From: Symsagittifera roscoffensis
Lineage: Eukaryota > Xenacoelomorpha > Acoela > Convolutidae
Reading direction: 5' to 3'
Assembly (NCBI RefSeq): GCF_963678635.1
Contig: NC_087064.1
Coordinates: 9,091,671 to 9,151,670 of the forward strand
DNA length: 60,000 nucleotides
Below the pieces are notes generated by a model. That model made no database searches, was not told where the DNA came from, and was given only the letters and a program-made list of their open reading frames with translations. The translations under genes and the position numbers were made by a program. Below, in pieces: positions 42,801 through 54,300 of this stretch (position 1 is its first letter; every line of letters begins with the position of its first letter).

Positions 42801-45521
42801 TATGGCCCATCTGATCATGTGATCTGAATAAAAGTTCTGTCTGATAGAGTTGCGGCAACACTATCGCATTATGTTTGTACAGGACCTTGTCTTCTTTTCT
42901 TCTCTTACAGGCCACGATTCTGTCCCTGTTCAGATAGAACCTTCCCTCTTTCTGAATAAAATAATGTCTCAGAATGCGGTTACTGTCTTCCACCAGATCG
43001 ACTTTGTCCGGAGCTCCATTTTCGATCCACCTTTTCAGTTTGCTCGTCATGCAGTCTTTTCTTTGCGCTCTTAGTAGGTCCGAGAGTCTGTATCTCGCCT
43101 TCATGTACGTCTTCATGACCCTCATCTGACTATTCAGCTCATTGGGCTGATGCGTGTCTTCTTCCATCTTAACGCACCAAATCTTCACCAACGGCTGTGT
43201 TTCTTGTTCGAACGGCTGAAGATCAGTCCTGACTACCTCTTTTTGTGGCATCAGACTTATCGAACGTTTCGATACCGCTATTGTTTCCAGATCATCCGCT
43301 GCGTTATCAAAGACTCTTTCACCAGGTATGAGGTAATGATCACTGTCAGGGTCTTGATATACCTCCCTATCCAGATCCCTTGCTCGAGTCTCCACTAGTA
43401 GTGTGTGGATCGCTAGTTCTGACAGTTTCAATCCTGAGCTCGAGTTCCTGTCTGAGTAGGTGTCAATTCCTGAATTCCGGGAGTTTTCATCTATTGAAAA
43501 GTCTGCGATAGCGCACGTTCCCTCCTCCGGATCAGTTCTTTGCGTTCTGTTCATCCATCTGAGCTCCCCGGACAAAATTCTATCCTCCAGATCCTGTTCC
43601 TCATCAGGAAATTTTTCTTCTACATCAGACTCCCCGGACAAACTTTCTTGTCCCTGGTATTGATCCTGATCTCGCCTGCTCTTCTCCCCGTACAAATCTT
43701 CTTGCTCCAGGTCTCGATCAATTTCTTTGCCCCTCTGATCCTGATTTTCAAAGGTGACGGTTTTATTTTGTGTGTCGTTCCCCTGTTCTTTCCGTTTGTA
43801 TGAAGTACTTGTTAAAACTTCTTGGGGTATTGAGGATACTAGTTGCTGAGGATACAATGATGATGCCATGGTGATGATGCCTTGGCTGCTGGCCACTCGT
43901 GGTCATCTCTGGTCAATTCTCTCTCTAACAATCCACCCAGCATCCCCATCACTTGCGGTGTGACCTGCACTGTTTTATCCAATAATGAGAGGCTGTTTAT
44001 GTTCATGTGAGAGAGTTCCTGCTGGACGAGGTTTGAGCGCAGCAACAGATCCAAGGGCACCGGGTCCTTCTAGAATAGAATCTTTATCTCGGCTGCTTTC
44101 TCTACAGGTAACTCAGAATGTCCTGGAATTGGATGTCCAGACCTGTTTAACCATTTCGTCAAGGGAAGCACTTCATAAATAACTTTGTTCAGGAACGAGA
44201 ACCCTTCCTTGATTTTTGCCTTATTGGCTTGCTCCTGTTCCATTGTTTCATAGAAATTGGTCTTCTTGCTAATGCTGTCAGAATTCTGGTGTTTGTCACG
44301 CATCCTGTGCTCGATTATCATGTGGTAGCCATCTAACCTTACTATCCATCTACCAATATAATTCTGATCCATCGAGTATGTCTTCAACCAAGATAACGCT
44401 CTGTTGTCCACGCGCAACTTAAAGGGAGCGCTCCCCACGTATGCGCCGTATTTTTCCACGAATGTGACTACTGCAAACATTTCTGCTTTCGGTGCACCAT
44501 ATTTCATCTCAGTGCCACTTAAAACCTTACTGCCATATGCAATGGGACGGAGAACTCATTCCATTCCATTCCTGCTCCTGATGCAGTATTCTTGAGATGG
44601 CTACTACTGATGCGTCTCTGTCAAGAACATACATGCCCTTTTCTGTAGGCATGCCTAGCACTGCCGCTTCGTTTAGTTCCCGCTTTATGTTCTCGAAGGC
44701 AGCTTGAGCTTCTTCACTCCATTCGAACTACTTTCCTTTGTTTCTCATCAGCTTCTGCATGGGATTTACCTTGTCTGCATATCCTTTTATGAACTCACGG
44801 TAATAAATGGCAAACTCCAGGAAACTCCTGAGTTAAGTGTCCGTTCTGGGAGCCTTCCACGTCAAGTCAGCCTCTACTGCTTCCGGTCCGGCCTCACGCC
44901 ATGCCTGTCCACTATTTTTCATAGATACTTGATTGAATCCCTGAGGATTTCACTTTTCGACAGTTTGCGTTTCAAGCCTGCTCTTTTCATGCTGCCAAAG
45001 ACCTCATCGAGCCAATCAATGTGGTCTTCCAGAGTGAGTGCTGCTATGACCACGTCATCCACCTAACACATCACAAGGTTCCAGTACTTCTTCGTCATTT
45101 TGGTCAAAGCTTGAGCCAACAGTCTTTGAAAAGTGGCCGTTGCGTTGCACAAGCCGAAGGGCATCCTCCTCCAATGTTACAAACCCAATTCACATGCCAA
45201 TCCGGTCTTCTCTCTATCCTTCTTCCGCAGAGGGACCTGCCAGAAGGCAGAACCCAAGTCCAGTGTGGTGAAGAACTTGGCGTCGCGAAGTTTCGAGAGG
45301 CTCTCGTCTATTCGCGATATCGGGTACGCATATTTTATTGTCATTGTGTTCAAGTAACGAAAGTCGCAAGAGAACCTAAGCTGCCCCCTTCTTTTTTACG
45401 ATGACTGCCCCGCAAGCCCAGGGCGATTTCGAGGGTTCTATCATGTCGTATTCGAGTAACATTTCTATTTCCGCTCGACGCGCTTCCTATTTATGTGGCG
45501 TCATTCGTCTTGTGCCTTCCC
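42801..45521 (-). pseudogene. RT-RNase H-linker module, duplicate 2
   Basis: Second copy of the 2,721-base block in direct orientation, with the same stop codons, so the element was already dead when duplicated. Only about two base differences are visible (for example near 42820 and 45344). RNase H ORF 44507-44070; linker ORF 43896-42766, which reads into the duplication junction and so ends differently (HREGTRRMTPHK). Confidence 0.93.
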
Positions 45522-45805
45522 TATGGGGAACAGCGCTTTCCTCTAGTTCCATTTCGTGTTCGACGAAGTTAAAACAACCGATGTCTGCTTTATGTTTTGA
45601 AAATAAATCCGCGTTCCGATTTAAGACCGCTCGTAATGATTCAAAATCTCCCTCGCCTATTCTCCCTATTACGTGATCTATTTCTGGCAAAATCGTTTGT
45701 CAGATTTTAGTTCATATGACGAGCGTCGTTCCGGAAATATTGAGCAGCTCGACAAGCCGTTGTCCGTTTCGGATTTCATTGAAGAGCGTTTATGAATAGA
45801 TTCTT
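45522..45805 (-). pseudogene. 5' remainder of decayed Gypsy element 2 Pol
   Basis: Minus-strand frame 45690-45487 contains DHVIGRIGEGDFESLRAVL and KHKADIGCFNFVEHEMELEE, matching the region between protease and RT in the intact copy. Similarity stops near 45805, seven bases before the foldback element, so gag, protease and the 5' LTR of this copy are missing. Confidence 0.88.
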
Positions 45806-45811
45806 CTTAAA

Positions 45812-46760
45812 CGTGAATTTTCGGTCTTAACTAGGTTAAAAAGCTACTCACGGGAATCCGGAAGTGTTCCGCGTTCCAAACTACCCTTCCGTCCCGGTGG
45901 TTAGGGCGTTATTAAGGGCATTATTATGGGTATCAGCTCGGCGCAGAGTGCTCGTTAACGGTTCTGCCGGTCATGATGTTAAAAAGAATAACATCCAGGA
46001 GCGCCATAAAAACATCTATGTAAAATTCGGCCGGAAGTACATGTCGACGGAAAATAAAGCTAGGTTCTAAAACGACTGACCAGCGTCCAAACACAGCTCT
46101 ATGTGTGTTCTGCCAAAGCCAGTTCTCACCGTCTCTTCCAAAGCCAGTTCTTTTGGTGGTTTTCCTGACATCGGGTCGACAAAAACGTTACTGTCTTCCG
46201 TCTTCGACCAGAACGCTCAAATTAACTCAATAATTTGCAAAATAGTGAGCTCATGGCTGGGTTTCAGTATCCCCAGACCACGAGGTCACTCCTAAAAACA
46301 GGGCTACTACTATTTATTATATCACTATTGTTTTTGTTCAGTAGATAAAAATCATCATCTCCATCGATGATGGATCAACACTTTCCTCCACTCCTAGTTT
46401 CTAATTGTCTGAAAATGAATTGAGGTTTTAATTAAATTCAATTCAAGGCATGGCCAGGAAGATAAAAGTTAATATATAACAGTTTGAGTCTTTGGTCCGA
46501 GACCCCTCGGCATTCTGGAATCCGGGGAAATAGCACTCCCATTTTTTTCCGGAAGGCTGAACACGTCGACCCAACACGCTTCCATGTTCTTGTTAACTGC
46601 TCGGTAACAATTGTAGCGGCCCAATTGTTACAACTCGGAGTGGTTTTTTTCAATTTCCAGCTATTGTTCCAATCTGTCGTAGTTTTCTCGTTGTTGTTTT
46701 CGCTGCAGCAATTTTTGTTCTGTTTCGCCGTTTCAGTGTGTGCGAAATATAAAAAGGCTA
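45812..46760. repeat. Left inverted arm of the foldback element
   Basis: The outer 0.6 kb is well conserved against the right arm; the inner 0.3 kb is conserved only in patches (for example CAATTGTAGC, TTTTTGTTCTGTTT). Confidence 0.85.
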
Positions 46761-47689
46761 CGTGTCCTTCACGTCCAAATCGAAACTTTAAAAATTAGCA
46801 TGTCAGTTAAAACTAACCCCTCCCGATTTGTCTAATCGTTCCAAACCGTTAAAACCATCAATCTTCCAGGTCAGATATTCTTTCCCTGGTCGATGAAAAT
46901 TCGAATGCGAAGCTGCATTTTCGTACATACTGGTCAAATGTCACAGTTTAATACCGACACGACCCCGAGTAATAAATAAAAATCGAGTAACTAAATTAAT
47001 GAGCAACTCTAAAATAAATTTGGTAATCAAATCCAACTCAAGAAGTTTTAACAAGCAAGTTTTTACTGAAGAAATAAGTTTTTATCTGGACCATTGAGCA
47101 GCTTCAGCTGTCAACCTTTCCACCAAAGGTTCACTCTAGTCCACTCGGATATACCCTCCTTCCACTCGCGATCACTCTCTATTTCCTGTCAAGAATAAGA
47201 CAGCTCTACTCTCGTCCGAAATATGTATTGGAAATTGCGAATAGCAATTTCCCGCTGTTGATTTTTAACTACTTTCCCGCGCTTGTAGATCGGTTCTTCT
47301 AATAATAATTTCTCGTATTTTTAGTTGAAACTTGAGCATGATAGGCTCAAATCGCACTTGGAAAATTTCTATTTCACCCCAAAATACTGTTTCTTAAACG
47401 TTGCTCAAGGTCAAACTTCCAAATATGACCGATTGGCACACCGCTCTTCTTTGCTTCATTTATGTCAGAGTACAGACATACAAGACATGTTTGTGACATT
47501 CGACCAGAATGGCCAAAATGCAGTCTCTGCAGAATTCAGGATTTTAACAGTGAGCCTTCCGGATTGGCGATTTAGAACGGATAAGGACGTTATTTGAACG
47601 ATTAGCCAAACGGTGAAGGCTAGAAGATTCTGGAATTCTAATTTTTAAAAATTCGAATTATGACGTCATATTTCTGAGAAACGTCAGAA
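46761..47689. other. Unpaired centre of the foldback element
   Basis: No domain recognised. It contains one CCTTCCGGATTGG word near 47556 and a 90-codon plus-strand ORF (47325-47597) without family similarity. Confidence 0.45.
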
Positions 47690-48621
47690 ACGGCCATTTT
47701 TAGCTAAAAGAGCAAGAAAAAACAGAACAACTTTTATCTGCGATTGCGAACAGAACGAAAATCGAGATTGAAGAAAAACGACAACGAACTACAATAGCAG
47801 AGAACGTTCCAAGTTGCAACTATTGTGCTGCTACAATAGTTGCAAGGCCGTTGCCAACAACGGTGAAGGGTGAGAACCAGCCTTCCGGATTGGCGTGAAA
47901 TTGAACTTAAGGAGCTTGATTCACTGGATTCAAGAATCTGGAAGGGTTTCGGGACTGGAACTTTTAGCCTTTTATATAAACTTTTAGCTTCTTGTCATGT
48001 CCTGAATTGAATTTAATTAACAACTGGATTCATTTTGATAAGGATGAGAAGCTAGGAGTTGGGGGAAAGGGTTGATCCATCTTCGATGGAGATGATGATT
48101 TTTATCTACTGAACAAAAACAATAGTAATATAATAAGTAGTAGCCCTGTTTTTAGGAGTGACCTCGTGGTCTGGGGATACTGAGACCCAGCCATGAGCTC
48201 ACTATTTTTGCATGTAATTCAGTTAATTTGAGCGTTCTGGTCGAAGCCGGAGAACAGTAACGTTTTTGTCAGCCTGATGTAAGAAAGACCACCGAAAAGT
48301 ACTGGCTTGGTAGAGACGGTGAAAAACATGCAAAGCTCTGTTTAGACGCTAGCCAGTCGTCTTAAGACTTAGTTTTGTTATCCGTCGATATGTATCTTCC
48401 GGGCGAATGTTACATGTATGTTTTTATGGCGCTCCTGGGTGTTATTCTTTTTTAACATCATGACCGGCAGAACCGTTAACGAGCATTCCGCGCCGAGCGG
48501 ATGCTCACATTAACGCCCTTATTAGGCCTAAACCGCCGGGGCGGAAGGGTAGTTCGGAACGCGGAAGCCTTCCGGATTGCCGTGAATAGTTTTTTAACCT
48601 AGTTAAGACCGAAAATTCACG
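47690..48621. repeat. Right inverted arm of the foldback element
   Basis: Reverse complement of the left arm. This arm is the version related to the segments inside the 4.2 kb units. It also carries CCTTCCGGATTG words (near 47883 and 48569). Confidence 0.85.
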
Positions 48622-48960
48622 AACCAGGAAGGGTGGGGGGAATCGCGAACCCCTCATCCCCTGAGTGGTTTGTGACCAAAAACACTTAAAGATATAAGCA
48701 AAACCAAACAAAAAATAGTATAGTATCCAAGAAAAACAAAAAACATAAAAAATAACCGAAAAAACCAAAAACAGTAAAAAAGTAAAAAATCAGTAGAAAT
48801 CATCCCCCCAGACAAGATGTGATTCAACCCCCCCGTTTGTTGTTGATAGATATATTGTTGTTACAGGCATTTATATCAGTCAGGATCGTTAAGATCATTT
48901 TTGTAGCCCGTTTGTGGGGCTGGTACTGTAGGGTTATTTGAGCATTTAAGCACGTTAATG
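48622..48960. other. A-rich spacer beside the foldback element
   Basis: Poor in T between 48680 and 48810, with AAAACCAAA-like runs and short C runs (CCCCCCC near 48828). No gene seen. Confidence 0.5.
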
Positions 48961-48965
48961 ATAAA

Positions 48966-50570
48966 TTGTGCCCAATCCGGAAGGGTCAGCTGATTTGCGC
49001 TCAATTCGGAAGGGTCCGGGGTGAAGACCGATCCGGCAAGCAGTACAGGGAACAACAGGAAGAGGCTCAACGACAACTACAATCGACTGTTGGGTATCGT
49101 TAACAAGTTTTGTATCCCTTTTGGTACAAAAAGTAAGATAGTAATCTGTGGGGGGCTCGACAGTGCTGCACTGTAGTGACCCTTCACCGAACTGCGAATA
49201 TCCGAGTTAAGCACCTTAATTCGGAGATTAAACAAACCCGGAGGGGTATAGTATTACTAATATTATTACTGATATAGCCTATATTAATAGTCTTATATCA
49301 TTTTTCAGTGAAAAACAACGAAAACAGACCGGTTTTTAGGGTCAAAATAGCGATATTTTGATCCCCCCACAAGTCGCGATTTTTGAGATATCGATATTTT
49401 TTGAAACGGAAAAAAGCGCTAAGTTAGTGTGTTACATCGTAACTGCACTACTGTAATAAGTAGAACCGGTTAACTTTAGTTCGGAAGTGGTTAAAACTAG
49501 TTTGGTACAAAAAACCAAATTTTCCCAAATTTTGATAGTAAGAAACACTAAAAATTTAGAAAATTTTTTGAAATTTTTGAGGTAGGACAGTAAAAATAGT
49601 TGTTCGGACAACGTCCACTAGTGAATCTACAAGTCTTAAAATCCGCTACCCGAAAGCCTTCCGGGTTGCAGAGAAATCGAACATAACGTGTTTGATTTGG
49701 TGGATTCATCAATCCGGAGGGGTCCAGGTAGCATAGTTTTTCGCAAAATTTTTCTACAATAGCGTTTTAGATCGGGTCTTTTGCATTGAACTAGAAGAGT
49801 ATAGGCCTTCTGAGCTCGGATCAATAATTTTTAGGTCGAAAGGACCAGATTTGCGGAAAAAGTTAGGCGGAACCTATAAGAGAGAAAATTTTTTGAGTTC
49901 GAAAAAAAGACGTTTTGGTTAATAACTTTGGAACTACTGATCATATCGAGTTGATCTTGGTACCAATAGATCAGAAATTAGCTGAGCTTACTAATAGGAT
50001 CAGAAATTTTTCGGAAAAGCGAGAGAGAAAATTTTTTGAGATTGTTTTTAGCAAATTACACAAATCCGGAGGGGTACACCCTTCACGTTTTATAAATTTT
50101 TCTGAAAAACCCTCATACCCCTACCAGAAGTTGATAGCGATTGAACTAAGTAACTTAGGACAGTTCTAGACAAAAAGGGAGGGCTGAAGGCACAAGACAA
50201 TCATAATAGAGTCGAAATTAGGCAAGTGATAAGACCCTTCACCGTTAGTGTGAATTGTCAAATAAGTGCCTTAACTTCAATCCGGAGGGGTCTAGGAAAG
50301 GACCCTATACCCTTCCCAGTTTATTCAAACAGCATAAAAGCAACGCAGAACGTATCCGGAGGGGTATAAGCTGAAATAAAGAAAACTACGAAAAGCTACT
50401 TTGACAGAGCTAAGGGCTCCGAATCCGGAGGGGTCTACTTTCCACAAAATCAGAGGGGTCCGAATCCGGAGGGGTCTACTTTCCACAAAACCGGAGGGGT
50501 CCAAACCCGGAGGGGTCCATATTTGGACAGTCCGGAAGGGTCCTATTTGTGCCAATCCGGAGGGGTATTA
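48966..50570. repeat. Cluster of CAATCCGGAGGGGTC words
   Basis: About 17 forward or inverted variants: for example near 48973, 49004, 49238, 49650 (inverted), 49710, 50065, 50283, 50356, 50423, 50465, 50507, 50532 and 50556. Several pairs form 65-75-base units bounded by an inverted form (CCCTTCACCG or CCTTCCGGGTTG) on the left and CCGGAGGGGT on the right: 49187-49250, 49648-49722, 50231-50294. From 50420 to 50570 forward words recur every 20-40 bases. Confidence 0.85.
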
Positions 50571-51347
50571 TTTTATTAAGGACTTAGGTAAACGAAAGAA
50601 AGACCAAAAAGCGAGAGGTATTAGGTTATTAACAAACAGGCTAGGTATCAGTGACTGCACTGGTAACTTGCCTCTCAAAAAGAACCAGACTAATACAAAA
50701 CAGGTCCGAACTCGGATATTCGCGACATTAAGTTTAAATTAAAAAGAGCGTGACTCATTGGTGTGGATTGAAACATAATACGTTTTTGGGAAAAGTGACT
50801 GCCCTGAGGATTTTAGTAGGTCTAGCTCGGGCAGTCCGAAGGCAGATAGGTAACACAATACTCGGTGGGTGCAATAGACGCCCACTTGAGAAAATAACTG
50901 CCTTCAAAGTTTTGTCTGTTTGGTGCAGCACCAAGCAGGGAAAGCTTTTTCTTTAAAAGACAAGTTCGACTATTGTACTGCGACCGACTAAGAGTACAAG
51001 ACACATACGTTTTTTTTATATATACATTCATATTGTGTCAATATATATTTTTTTTGTTTTTTGATTTTAAATCAACCTAAACTGTGCTTGATTGGGTAGT
51101 GAGTACACTATCTTTTAAATTGACTGATAACATCATATTGTGCTAGTTTCCAGATCTTTGGACCGATAATCGGCTATTGTGAATAAATTTTATACAAACT
51201 GTACTCTGACAACATACAGGGATTCGTGGTCACTATTTAATAGAATCTGGTGAAATTTATTGTGTTGTGTCATTATTATTGTTAATAAAACTATAAGGTC
51301 TCTAGCAATTGAGTCAAGAGTAGGCATAGGAAAGTGACAAATAAAGA
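50571..51347 (+). other. Probable 5' leader or LTR region of Gypsy element 2
   Basis: Non-coding DNA directly before the Gag start. It includes a TTTTTTTTATATATA stretch near 51010-51050. Because the 3' LTR is off the window and the decayed copy lacks its 5' end, neither LTR boundary nor primer site can be fixed. The LTR may extend left into the CCGGAGGGG cluster. Confidence 0.35.
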
Positions 51348-54300
51348 ATGAGTTTAGACAAGTCGAGGATACCAAAACGAGGTAATAGCTCTAGGAAATT
51401 CATACCTGAAAAGCAAAGAAAAACGATGACCGATCCTTTTGTGGATTGGATCAAGCGATCCCGGTCTGACAAAAGGGGGACGGTTTCAGGCAGAATGGTT
51501 GAAACGAGAAGTCAGAAGACCTCAGAAGAGCGAAGAGAACTGTTAGAAGTGGAGGTCAATACGGACCATACCATGAACGACAACCAGGGAGTAAATGGAC
51601 TGGAAGGGAGAGGCAGAAGGCTGGCGAGTGAGTCTACTCCGGTAGAACAAGGCCATGATTTCGCCACTTCCACCGGGACATTGGATCGCGAGGAGATGTC
51701 GGAACTGTCCGACATCTCAACTGAAGTAACGGCGACTAGAAGATCTCCGACAGACAACACTATGATGGCAGGCGGAATGGGGAAACAAACAACGTCATCA
51801 TCATTCTCAGAAAAAATGAAGAACACCTTCGGAAACATCTTTCCATTCAGCATGGGAGGAGGAGCAGGAAACGATGGGGAGTCCCAGGAGGAAGAGGATG
51901 AAGAGGAGCAAGGGGACTTTGGATCTCAAGTCAGCCTCAATAGTTCGATCCATGAGAGTGAGGCACACGTCGGAAGAGAGACTGGAACCATGGATAAATT
52001 TGGTGTAGTGACAACGATAAGCAAAGAGGCAAACACACCGGGCCAGTCCAAGGACTTCGCGATTAGGACAAGTTCGGAGCCACAACCTGAAGAGAGTAGA
52101 ACCAGAGGGCTTGGCAACGCGTTAGCGGATCCTGAAATAGATAATGATAAAATGTCAAGACAGAGAGTCAAGGCCCGGATCTCTACCAGTACGAAGCTAC
52201 CTGGGACCGACAGAGTTACACCACCACTAGTGACGCCACTCATGGATAACGGGGCAGCACTAGAGGAAGCCTTAAACAACATAGTGGGCAGTTTAGGAGA
52301 ACAAAATGAACAGATGTCGATAAGGATGAGTGAACTAGAAAGAGCAGTTCACATTGAAAGAGAAAGTCTGCGGGAAGAAATAAACCGCAACAGACAAGAA
52401 GTTGACAGAAGCGAAAAACGCTTGAAAGAAAGAACGGACGAACATATGACGAGGAACTTGTCGCGAATGACAAGAGAAGCGGAACAGAGGGAGTTACGCT
52501 TAAGAGCCGACATGGAGAAGTTAAGAATTCAGCAAGAGCAGTCTCTTGGGTCTCTTGACACAAAGATAGACGCGATGATGGAGAGGCGAACGCAGGCTAT
52601 CATGGATAGGTTGGACGGGCTACTAAGCAGCAAGAGTGGACCAAAAGAAGGAGAGCCGAACTCGGGAGGTCCCAGCAGGGAACCGAGGGTGAACTTCAAT
52701 GAACATCAAAGGAGGAAGACAAATGGATCCACTAGAGGCAGGGGCAGTTCATCAGGCTATGCCACAAGGGGTAATACAGCATGGGGCCCGAACAGTAGAG
52801 CGAGTTCAACGGGGAACAGACAAACCTCGAACGAACGACCAACGCAAAGCACACATGCGACTGGGAGAAGCGATTCTGGCAACATGGGGCATACAAGCCC
52901 GAGGAGGAGTCACATGGGCCAAGCGGGAAACGCTCAAGGTGATTCGGATTGTAGGGATGTACCGCACACAGAGCCTTCGACAAGGTGTGAGGACACTCAG
53001 GCGGGACACTCAAGGGATGCTACGGCAATGGCCACAGCATTTCAACCCCTGAACAGGTCTTTGGAGACATTCCTGACGAGGTTATCTAGAACCAATGAAC
53101 GCAGTGAAAAGTCCAGAAGAGTCTTTAAGAAACCAAGATGCTACAAAGACGAATCTGATGGCTGTATTGATACCTGGATAGAGGTAATGAAGCTGCATTT
53201 CGAGGAAGAAGACTTCTCTGAGAGACAGGAATGCAGCGCGCTCACCAGCAACTTAGAAGGGACAGCCCTGAACTGTGTCATGGCCAAGAAACAGTATCAA
53301 CGTGACACTGCTGAAAAAATCTTCGAAATCTTATTGAACCGTTTCGGATCAGGGGTGCAGGGGCACCAGGCGATGATGCGCTTCGAGAAACGGAGGCAGC
53401 GGGAAGATGAAACTATAGACAAGTTTTTCGATGATTTGGAAATGCTGAGAAGACGCAGCCAACCGGATGAGTCAAATCGAAGGATGAACCTGGCCGTAGC
53501 CTCAAAATTCATCGATGGTGTGAAAAACGATGAACTTCGTACGATGCTAGCAACGCATTACACACCACTATCAACTAATGCGCCAACACCGGAGGAGTTG
53601 AGACTCAAATCGAAAGAGTATCTACTGCTGAAACCTCCTTCGAGATCTGGATATTACAAGAACAATTATGGCAATTTTAACAACGGACCAGCGAACCAAG
53701 GGAACAATTGGTACAAACCGAGGGACGATATGGACAAGAGACGCTCTTGTGCTAATTGTAGTTCAACAGACCATCATGTGTCAGCATGCCCAGCTTATAA
53801 ACAAGGCATGAAAGCAATAGGCTTTAGCCTCGAGGACGAAGATGCGTCAGAGTTGGAACATGAGGATTTCATGAGAGGAGTAATTGCGAAATTCGGCCCG
53901 AGGTGTTTCTTTTGCAACTTGGAAGGTCATTTTAAATCAGACTGTCCACAATTCTGGGATGCAGTGGCAGACATCAAGCATCCAAGGCATGAAGAAGCTT
54001 TATCAGGAGTGAAAGCGAGCAAGGCTCGACTTTTAAACGAAGCAGAGGCACGCAGGAAGGACAAACCTCAAGAGCTGGCGGCAAAGAAAATGCAAGCGGT
54101 AACAGGAGAAGCATGTGAACCGGAACCAGCAACTGCGGCCGATGACTTCAAGATCGATTACAAGGCAGCCGCAAAGGATGCTCTAAATAGAGTACAACAG
54201 GAACTGGTGACGAAAGAGATCGAACAAAGAGTGAAACTTGAACTGGAAAATGAAAAGCTTCAGGAGCAACTGAATACCTTCGAAGCAACGGAGTTCGAGG

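Larger units (their letters stand above)
40080..45521. repeat. 2,721-base direct tandem duplication
   Basis: Unit boundaries at about 40080, 42800 and 45521. The novel joint reads CCTTCCCT|ATGGCCCATCTG. The two parental sequences share ATGG at the breakpoint (ATGGCCC at 40081, ATGGGGA at 45521), consistent with microhomology-mediated duplication. Confidence 0.93.
45812..48621. mobile_element. Foldback element with inverted arms of about 0.9 kb
   Basis: Left end CGTGAATTTTCGGTCTTAAC, right end GTTAAGACCGAAAATTCACG, an exact inverted pair. The inverted similarity continues inward through TAACGGTTCTGCCGGTCATG (left), AGCTCATGGCTGGGTTTCAG, CAGACCACGAGGTCACTCC and TGAATTGAATTTAATT (right arm). 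It then becomes more diverged to about 46760 and 47690. The central 0.9 kb holds only a 90-codon ORF (47325) of no known family. No transposase and no clear target duplication were found. Confidence 0.88.

Noticed and set aside
42766-43896. 376-codon ORF as an independent gene
   Set aside because: It corresponds to the RNase H-integrase linker of element 2 Pol and starts at an internal Met. Its C-terminus is created by the duplication joint.
47325-47597. 90-codon ORF in the foldback centre as a transposase
   Set aside because: Too short, no catalytic motif or known domain, and partly overlapping a CCTTCCGGATTGG repeat word.
52699-53052. 117-codon plus-strand ORF
   Set aside because: Out-of-frame shadow inside the intact Gag coding region.
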